Source of the DNA: Lysobacter oculi
GTDB taxonomy: Bacteria; Pseudomonadota; Gammaproteobacteria; Xanthomonadales; Xanthomonadaceae
Assembly (NCBI RefSeq): GCF_003293695.1
Contig: NZ_CP029556.1
Coordinates: 1,560,001 to 1,624,000 of the forward strand
Length of the DNA stretch: 64,000 bases
Direction of reading: 5' to 3'
Notes under the pieces: generated by a model
What the model was told of the DNA's origin: nothing
What the model saw: only the letters and a program-made list of their open reading frames with translations
The model's database searches: none
Part shown: piece by piece, positions 58,837 through 64,000 of the stretch
How positions within the stretch are numbered: the stretch's first letter is position 1
How the letters are laid out: the number at the start of each line of letters is the position of its first letter
Translations under genes and position numbers: made by a program

Positions 58837-60092
58837 ACGCCGTGGCCGCCACGCCCCTGCCCGGCATCGCGATCATCGGCGGCGGCCCCGCCGGGCTGAT
58901 GGCGGCGGAGACCGCACGCGCGTCCGGCATCGAAGTCGATGTGTTCGATGCGATGGGTTCGGTCGGGCGCAAATTCCTGATCGCCGGCAAGGGCGGGCTC
59001 AACCTCACCCATTCCGAAGCGCGTCCCGGCTTCGATGCGCGCTACCGCGAACGTGCCGGCGACATTGGCGCATGGCTCGATGATTTTGATGCCGATACGT
59101 TGCGCGCATGGGCGCAGGGATTGGGCATCGACACCTATGTCGGAAGTTCCGGCCGTGTGTTCCCGCACGACCGCAAGGCCGCCCCGCTGCTGCGCGGCTG
59201 GGTGCGCCGCCTGCGTGAAGCCGGCGTGCGCTTCCACGTCCAGCACCGTTGGCTGGGTTGGGATGAAACCGGCGCGTTGCGTTTCGCGACGACGACGGGC
59301 GAAGCGCGTTTCAGCGCCCACGCGACGATCCTGGCGATGGGCGGCGGCAGCTGGCCGCAGCTCGGCAGCGATGGCGCATGGGCGACGCCGATGGTTGATG
59401 CCGGCATCGACATCGCGCCGTTGCAGCCGGCCAACTGCGGCTTCGATATCGGCTGGAGTGCGCATCTGGCCGAACGCTTCGCCGGCGCGCCGCTCAAGCC
59501 GGTGATCGCGCATTGGCAGGATGCCGAGGGCGGCGAACACGCGCTGCAGGGCGAATGCGTGCTGACCGGGACCGGCATCGAAGGCAGCGTGATCTACGCG
59601 ATTTCCGCCGACCTGCGCGATGCGATCACCCGCGACGGCGAGGCGATGCTCTGGCTCGATCTCGCGCCGGGGCGCATCGCAACTGCATGACGCGCTCGCC
59701 CGCGGCCACGCGGCAAGCGCAGCATCGGCGAACACCTCCGCCGCCAGACCGGGCTGGACGCGGCGAAGGCCGCGCTGGTGTTCGAAGTGCTGAGGCGCGA
59801 GGCCGGCAGCGACATCGACCGCCTCGTCGCCACCATCAAGCGGCTGCCGCTCAAGCTGCTGCGCGCACGACCGATCGCCGAAACGATCAGCAGCGCCGGT
59901 GGCGTGCGGCTCGAAGCGCTAGACGAACGGCTGATGCTGAAGTCAAAACCCGGCATCTTCTGCGCCGGCGAGATGCTGGACTGGGAAGCGCCCACCGGCG
60001 GCTATCTGCTGCAGGCCTGCTTCGCCAGCGGGCTGCGCGCCGGGCGTGGTGCCGTCGCGTGGCTGCGCGAAGAAGGGCTGGAATCCCGGTGA
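58833..60092 (+). pseudogene. TIGR03862-type FAD-dependent oxidoreductase, disrupted
   Basis: The start GTG 58833 gives MNAVAATPLPGIAIIGGGPAGLMAAETA, with the FAD loop GGGPAGL, and reads as a HI0933-like flavoprotein through LWLDLAPGR. At 59676-59690 the frame runs to a TGA (IATA-stop). Frame and sequence resume in phase after it, with RPRGKRSIGEHLRRQTGLDAAKAALVFEVLRREAGSD and FCAGEMLDWEAPTGGYLLQACFASG to 60092. The other frame encodes QLHDALARGH across the gap, so two compensating small indels (about 59679 and 59710) explain it best. In the present sequence the protein would be cut to 285 residues. A sequence error or recent lesion is likely. It may have covered DNA repair or redox roles; the function of the family is unknown. 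Confidence 0.82.
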
Positions 60093-60094
60093 AC

Positions 60095-60170
60095 TGGTGG
60101 GTCGTGATGGACTCGAACCATCGACCAAGAGATTAAAAGTCTCCTGCTCTACCAACTGAGCTAACGACCC
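60095..60170 (-). tRNA. tRNA-Lys (anticodon UUU)
   Basis: The 76-base gene starts GGGTCGTTAGCTCAGTTGG and has a 7-bp acceptor stem, D-arm, anticodon loop CUUUUAA with UUU, TTCGAGTCC arm and an encoded CCA end. It lies 2 bases after the flavoprotein stop and is downstream of queC on the same strand. Confidence 0.97.
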
Positions 60171-60205
60171 GGAGAGGCATCCGGCCTTGCGCCGGGACCG
60201 GGATT

Positions 60206-60904
60206 CTAACCGATGTACCGGGTGTTGTCGGCGATGCCGGCTTCGGCAAAACCCTGCGCGCGCAGCCGGCATGCATCGCAATGGCCGCAGGCGCGGCCGT
60301 CGTCGTCGGCCTGGTAGCAGCTCACCGTCTGCGAGAAATCCACGCCCAGGCGCACGCCTTCGCGCACGATGTCGGCCTTGCTCATCCGCATCAGCGGCGC
60401 ACGCACGCGCAGGCCACCTTCTTCCACGCCGGCCTTGGTGGCCAGGTTGGCGAGCCGGTCGAAGGCCTCGATGAAGGCCGGGCGGCAATCCGGGTAGCCG
60501 GAGTAATCGACCGCGTTGACGCCGCAGAAGATCTCCTTCGCGCCCAGCACCTCGGCCCAGCCCAGCGCGACCGACAGCATGATGGTGTTGCGCGCCGGCA
60601 CATAGGTGGAGGGGATGGTGTCGCCCCCGAGTTCGTGGCCGTCGTCGTCGGTGGGGACATCAATGTCGTCGGTCAGCGCCGAGCCGCCGATCGCGCGCAG
60701 GTCCACGTCCACCGTCTTGTGCTGCGCGGCGCCGGTCATCGCGGCGACGCGCTGTGCGGCGGCGAGCTCGGACAGATGGCGCTGGCCGTAGGCGACGCTC
60801 AGCGCGTACACCTCGAAACCTTCGGCACGCGCGATGGCGGCGACCACCGCCGAATCCATGCCACCCGAAACCAGCACCACCGCGCGTTTCAGCGGCGCGT
60901 TCAT
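60206..60904 (-). CDS. queC: 7-cyano-7-deazaguanine synthase
   Basis: 232 residues from ATG 60904. The PP-loop SGGMDSA is near residue 13. The zinc-binding region at the C-terminus is [24 protein letters not shown] with four cysteines. [20 protein letters not shown] and [18 protein letters not shown] are further family blocks. It converts CDG to preQ0 for queuosine in tRNA. Its ATG overlaps the queE TGA. Confidence 0.96.
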   Translation of the reverse strand: MNAPLKRAVVLVSGGMDSAVVAAIARAEGFEVYALSVAYGQRHLSELAAAQRVAAMTGAAQHKTVDVDLRAIGGSALTDDIDVPTDDDGHELGGDTIPSTYVPARNTIMLSVALGWAEVLGAKEIFCGVNAVDYSGYPDCRPAFIEAFDRLANLATKAGVEEGGLRVRAPLMRMSKADIVREGVRLGVDFSQTVSCYQADDDGRACGHCDACRLRAQGFAEAGIADNTRYIG

Positions 60905-61575
60905 CGGCCCTGCTCCTCGCCCCACAGCTGCTTGTGCAGCTGGGTCTGGAAGCGCACCGGCAGCCGGTCGGCGATGATCCACTCGGCCAGGTCACGCGGC
61001 GCCACCTGCGTGTAGCTGGGCGAGAACAGCACCTCGCAGCGCGCGTCGAGCTGTTGCGACTGCAGCACGCCCTTCGCCCACTCGTAGTCGTCGCGCGAGC
61101 AGATGACGAACTTCAGCTGGTCGTGCCGCGTCAGCAGCGGCAGGTTGTCCCAGTGGTTGCGCGCGGCCTCGCCGGAGCCCGGCGTCTTGATGTCCACCAC
61201 GCGGCTGACGCGCGGATCGACTTCCCCGATGTCGAGTGCGCCGGAGGTTTCCAGCGACACCTCGAAGCCGGCATCGCACAAATGCTTCAACAGGGCGATG
61301 CAGCGCTTCTGCGCCAGCGGCTCGCCGCCGGTCACACAGACGTGGCGCACGCCGTGGCTTTTGACTTCATCGACGATGGCCTCGATGTCGCGCCACTCGC
61401 CGCCGTGGAAGGCGTAGGCGGTGTCGCAGTAGCCGCAGCGCAGCGGGCAGCCGGTCAGGCGCACGAACACGGTCGGCCAGCCGGCCGCGCGGGCCTCGCC
61501 CTGCAGCGAACAGAAGATTTCGGTGATGCGCAGGCGCTCCGCGCGGGTGGCGGAGGCGGCTTCTTCAATATCCAT
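60901..61575 (-). CDS. queE: 7-carboxy-7-deazaguanine synthase
   Basis: 224 residues. The radical SAM cysteines are in CPLRCGYCD (CxxxCxxC). The start [26 protein letters not shown], and [12 protein letters not shown] and [30 protein letters not shown] follow the QueE pattern. It makes CDG from CPH4 in queuosine synthesis. It overlaps queC by four bases and follows cpoB at 44 bases. Confidence 0.96.
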   Translation of the reverse strand: MDIEEAASATRAERLRITEIFCSLQGEARAAGWPTVFVRLTGCPLRCGYCDTAYAFHGGEWRDIEAIVDEVKSHGVRHVCVTGGEPLAQKRCIALLKHLCDAGFEVSLETSGALDIGEVDPRVSRVVDIKTPGSGEAARNHWDNLPLLTRHDQLKFVICSRDDYEWAKGVLQSQQLDARCEVLFSPSYTQVAPRDLAEWIIADRLPVRFQTQLHKQLWGEEQGR

Positions 61576-61619
61576 GCGGGGATTTTACCGCCAGCGGCCC
61601 GCAGGCCCGGCGTGCCCGC

Positions 61620-62423
61620 CTATTTCTTCGCGGCGGGCTTGGCGGCGGCCGGCTTGGGCGTGGCCGGTTTCAGGCGTTGCTGCGCGGTGCGGGCGGCATC
61701 GCTGCCCGGGTATTGCGCGACCACCGCTTCCAGCGTCTTGCGGCCTTCCGCTTCCTGCTTCATGCCGAGCTGCGACAGCCCGAGCTTGAGCAGGCCGCCC
61801 GGCGTCTTGTCGTGCGTCGGGTAACGCTTCACCAGCGCCTGGAACTGCTCGATGGCGAGCGGGTAGTTCTCGGTGACGTAATAGCTCTCGCCCAGCCAGT
61901 ACAGCGCGTTCGGCGCGTACGGGCCGCTCGGGTACTTGGTGAGGAAGTCGGCGAACTGGCGCGCCGAATCCACGTACTCGCCGGCCTTGAGCGCGTTGAG
62001 CGCCGCATCGTAGGTGGACTTTTCGCCGGCACCGGCGGGCGCCGGCCTGGCCGGCGTGGTGGCATCGGCGGGCACGGCATCGACCGCTGCGCCGGCCGGA
62101 TCCAGCACCACCGGCGGCGGCTGGTTGGCCGCCTCCAGCCGCTGCAGTCGGGTATCGACATCCAGATACTGGGTGCGGGCCGAACGCGCGGCTTCCTCGT
62201 TCTGGTGCTGCAGCTCTTCCACCTGCGAACGCAGGGTGGCGATCTCCGCGCGCATGTCCTCGATCTGCTTGAGCAGCTCAAGCGTGGGCGAAGGCGCATT
62301 CGCCTGCTGTTCGAGCGCGGCCACGCGGTCGGCGATGCCCTGCCGGCGCTGGGCCGAGGCATCGGCAGGCGCCAGCATCGCCAGCGCCAGTACCGGCATC
62401 CACAGCAGGGAATGCGCTTTCAT
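61620..62423 (-). CDS. cpoB: Tol-Pal system protein CpoB (YbgF)
   Basis: 267 residues with a signal peptide (1-24, ADASAQ). A coiled coil at about 30-90 (IADRVAALEQQ...LLKQIEDMRAEIATLRSQVEELQHQNEEAARS) precedes a Pro/Ala linker, and TPR repeats fill the C-terminus (YDAALNALKAGEYVDSARQFADFLTKYPSGPYAPNALYWLGESYYVTENYPLAIEQFQALVKRYPTHDK). It ties Tol-Pal to peptidoglycan synthesis. pal lies 10 bases upstream. Confidence 0.95.
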   Translation of the reverse strand: MKAHSLLWMPVLALAMLAPADASAQRRQGIADRVAALEQQANAPSPTLELLKQIEDMRAEIATLRSQVEELQHQNEEAARSARTQYLDVDTRLQRLEAANQPPPVVLDPAGAAVDAVPADATTPARPAPAGAGEKSTYDAALNALKAGEYVDSARQFADFLTKYPSGPYAPNALYWLGESYYVTENYPLAIEQFQALVKRYPTHDKTPGGLLKLGLSQLGMKQEAEGRKTLEAVVAQYPGSDAARTAQQRLKPATPKPAAAKPAAKK

Positions 62424-62433
62424 CGCCGGTTCC

Positions 62434-62967
62434 TCAGGGCACGGTGTAGTTGAGGTCGGCGCGACGGTTCTTCGACCAGCACCCTTCGCTCGACTCGCGG
62501 CACTCCGGGCGTTCCTCGCCGTAGCTGACCACGGTGATCTGGCCGCTGGACGCGCCCTGCGCCTGCAGCGCCTGCGCCACCGAATTGGCACGGCGCTCGC
62601 CCAGGCCCAGGTTGTATTCCTGGCTGCCGCGTTCGTCGGTATTGCCTTCCAGCGTCAGGCGGGCCATCGGGCGGTCACGCAGGTACTTGGCGTGGCAGAG
62701 GATGGCGTTCTGGAACTCCGGCTTGACGTTGTCGCGGTCCAGGTCGAAGTAGAAGGCGCGCGTGCGCAGGCAGGCGTCGCGCTCCAGGTCGGCGGCGGTG
62801 TAGGCGCCGGGCTTGGGCGTGTAGGGCGCGGTGTCGCCGGTGCCGGTGGTGGTGCCCGTGCCGGTGTCGGTGGCCGGCGGCGGCGGGGTTTCTTTCACCT
62901 TCTTGGAGCAGGCGATGACGCTCGTGCAGAGCATCGCGGCGATGACGAGGCGGGGAATCGGATGCAT
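62434..62967 (-). CDS. pal: peptidoglycan-associated lipoprotein Pal
   Basis: 177 residues. The lipoprotein signal ends SVIAC with the lipid Cys at residue 20; a Pro/Thr/Gly linker follows. The OmpA-like domain has MARLTLEGNTDERGSQEYNLGLGERRANSVAQAL, which binds the meso-DAP of peptidoglycan, and SYGEERPECRESSEGCWSKNRRADL. It anchors the outer membrane. Start ATG 62967 has AGGAGAC-type sequence upstream. Confidence 0.96.
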   Translation of the reverse strand: MHPIPRLVIAAMLCTSVIACSKKVKETPPPPATDTGTGTTTGTGDTAPYTPKPGAYTAADLERDACLRTRAFYFDLDRDNVKPEFQNAILCHAKYLRDRPMARLTLEGNTDERGSQEYNLGLGERRANSVAQALQAQGASSGQITVVSYGEERPECRESSEGCWSKNRRADLNYTVP

Positions 62968-63008
62968 CGGTGTCTCCTTTTTCAGCGAAGGGGGAACAAG
63001 GCCGGGGC

Positions 63009-64000
63009 TCAGCGCGCCTGGCGGTACGGCGACCACGCCGGGTCGCGCAGATCGCCGCCGCTGGCCGGCAGGCGCTCGCGGACGCGGCCATCGGCGGACA
63101 CCACGTACAGCGCGCCGCGGCCGCCATCGCGCCCGGCGTAGACGATCATGCCGGCGTTCGGCGCCAGGCTGGGCGATTCGTCGAGCGAACCCGGCGACAC
63201 CAGGCTCCAGCGCGCGCCGCCCAGGCTCGAATCCATCAGCGCGATGCGGTAGCTGTTGCCGCCACCCTGCACCACCGCGATCTTCTTGCCGTCGCCGGAG
63301 ACGCTGGCATCGGCGTTGTAGCCACCTTCGAAGCTCACGCGGGTCGCGCCGCCGCCACCGGCCGAGGCGCGGTAGATCTGCGGGCGGCCGCCGCGGTCGG
63401 AGGTGAAGTAGAGGCTGCGGCCATCCGCGCTCCAGACCGCCGCGGTGTCGATGCCGGACTGCTGGGTCACCTGCGTCAGTGACTTGCTGCCCAGGTCCAT
63501 GACATAGATTTCGGGGTTGCCGCTCTTCGACAGGGTCATCGCCAGCCGGCTGCCGTCGGGCGAGAACGACGGCGCGCTGTTGATGCCGGCAAACCCGGCC
63601 ACGCGTTCGCGCTGGCCGCTGCCCAGGTCCTGCACGTAGATCGCCGAGTTGCCGCTCTCGAAGCTGACGTAGGCGAGCTTGCGGCCATCCGGGCTCCAGG
63701 TTGGCGACATCAGCGGCGCATTGGCGCTGGCCACGCTGCGGGCGCCATGGCCATCGGCATCGGCCACCATGATCGAGAACTGCGCCTTCTTGCCCAGCCC
63801 GTTCACGCTGACATAGGCGACGCGGGTCCAGAACGCGCCGCGCACGCCGGTCACCTTCTCGTAGACCTCGTCGGCGATCTGGTGGGCGATGTCGCGGAGC
63901 GCGCTGCCCGGGCCGCTCTTCACCAGCCCGATGACGCGCTGCTGGCCCGCGACATCGAACAGTTCGTACTGCACGGTCAGGTCGCCGGTGACCCGGCCGA
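63009..64000 (-). CDS. tolB: Tol-Pal system beta-propeller protein TolB, N-terminus cut off
   Basis: The open frame runs from the stop at 63009 off the right edge of the window, about 330 codons. [17 protein letters not shown] and [31 protein letters not shown] form the C-terminal part of the TolB N-domain. Six WD40-like propeller blades follow, for example [28 protein letters not shown]. TolB interacts with Pal and TolA in the periplasm. pal starts 41 bases after the stop. The first about 100 residues, with signal peptide and TolA box, are outside. Confidence 0.95.
   Translation of the reverse strand, partial: GRVTGDLTVQYELFDVAGQQRVIGLVKSGPGSALRDIAHQIADEVYEKVTGVRGAFWTRVAYVSVNGLGKKAQFSIMVADADGHGARSVASANAPLMSPTWSPDGRKLAYVSFESGNSAIYVQDLGSGQRERVAGFAGINSAPSFSPDGSRLAMTLSKSGNPEIYVMDLGSKSLTQVTQQSGIDTAAVWSADGRSLYFTSDRGGRPQIYRASAGGGGATRVSFEGGYNADASVSGDGKKIAVVQGGGNSYRIALMDSSLGGARWSLVSPGSLDESPSLAPNAGMIVYAGRDGGRGALYVVSADGRVRERLPASGGDLRDPAWSPYRQAR

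Noticed and set aside
60181..60195. Hairpin ccggc-N5-gccgg after queC as terminator
   Set aside because: Only a 5-bp stem and no U-tract; transcription probably runs into tRNA-Lys.

Overview
The window is a gene-dense, GC-rich chromosomal segment from a gammaproteobacterium of the Xanthomonadaceae/Lysobacteraceae (Xanthomonas, Lysobacter, Luteimonas or Thermomonas relatives). The assignment rests on clade-typical content. There is a fused aspartate kinase/diaminopimelate decarboxylase, and the MurD2 + MurL route to D-glutamate in peptidoglycan. HPr kinase sits inside the rpoN/PTS cluster, and tolB-pal-cpoB-queE-queC-tRNA-Lys are in one line. I see no insertion sequence, prophage, CRISPR array, rRNA or replication origin. 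No stretch longer than 300 bases lacks a gene; the largest gaps are 13580-13843 and 29708-29939.

Layout, left part. 1-3521 (minus): an S9 peptidase cut by the window edge and an OPT oligopeptide transporter. 3645-5301: ssb and ispB, divergent. 5308-11847 (minus): DUF488, a dienelactone hydrolase, then the overlapping lysAC-murL-murD2 operon. 11892-19620: a PhzF enzyme, a glycine-zipper protein, an EF-G paralogue, a Lys/Ala-tailed HU protein, an M23 peptidase, a small membrane protein, two lipoproteins and a SET-domain protein. 19750-25790: the SUF iron-sulfur operon led by its own Rrf2 regulator, ending in a GNAT and a Rieske protein. A Fur-box-controlled TonB receptor and a PepSY protein follow.

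Middle part. HutD and ComEA (minus), an M20 dipeptidase, two GlsB/YeaQ-like proteins, the amgK-murU cell-wall recycling pair, an ECF sigma factor with a putative membrane partner and a PDZ protein, hda-perM-DUF2066 (minus), purMN, two tandem DUF3108 genes and a zinc alcohol dehydrogenase.

Right part. ibaG-DUF4034-murA (minus) diverges from kdsD-kdsC-lptCAB-rpoN-hpf-ptsN-hprK-rapZ-EIIA-HPr-ptsI, which joins LPS supply and export to nitrogen/carbon PTS signalling. Then come a CopD relative, mgtE, a flavoprotein, tRNA-Lys, queC, queE, cpoB, pal and tolB (cut by the edge).

Theme and caveats. Envelope construction dominates: peptidoglycan precursors (lysAC, murL, murD2, amgK, murU, murA), LPS, isoprenoid carrier, Tol-Pal and M23. 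Three genes between 43.4 and 60.1 kb carry lesions: murA has a 1-base insertion, the CopD gene an in-frame TAG, and the flavoprotein a stop flanked by compensating shifts. Because murA is normally essential, sequence error is a serious possibility there. I did not find a convincingly new large system. The most interesting leads are the SET-domain protein near the tailed HU, the autoregulatory palindrome of the SUF operon, the sigma/TM/PDZ trio and the DUF4034 gene inside the ibaG-murA operon.
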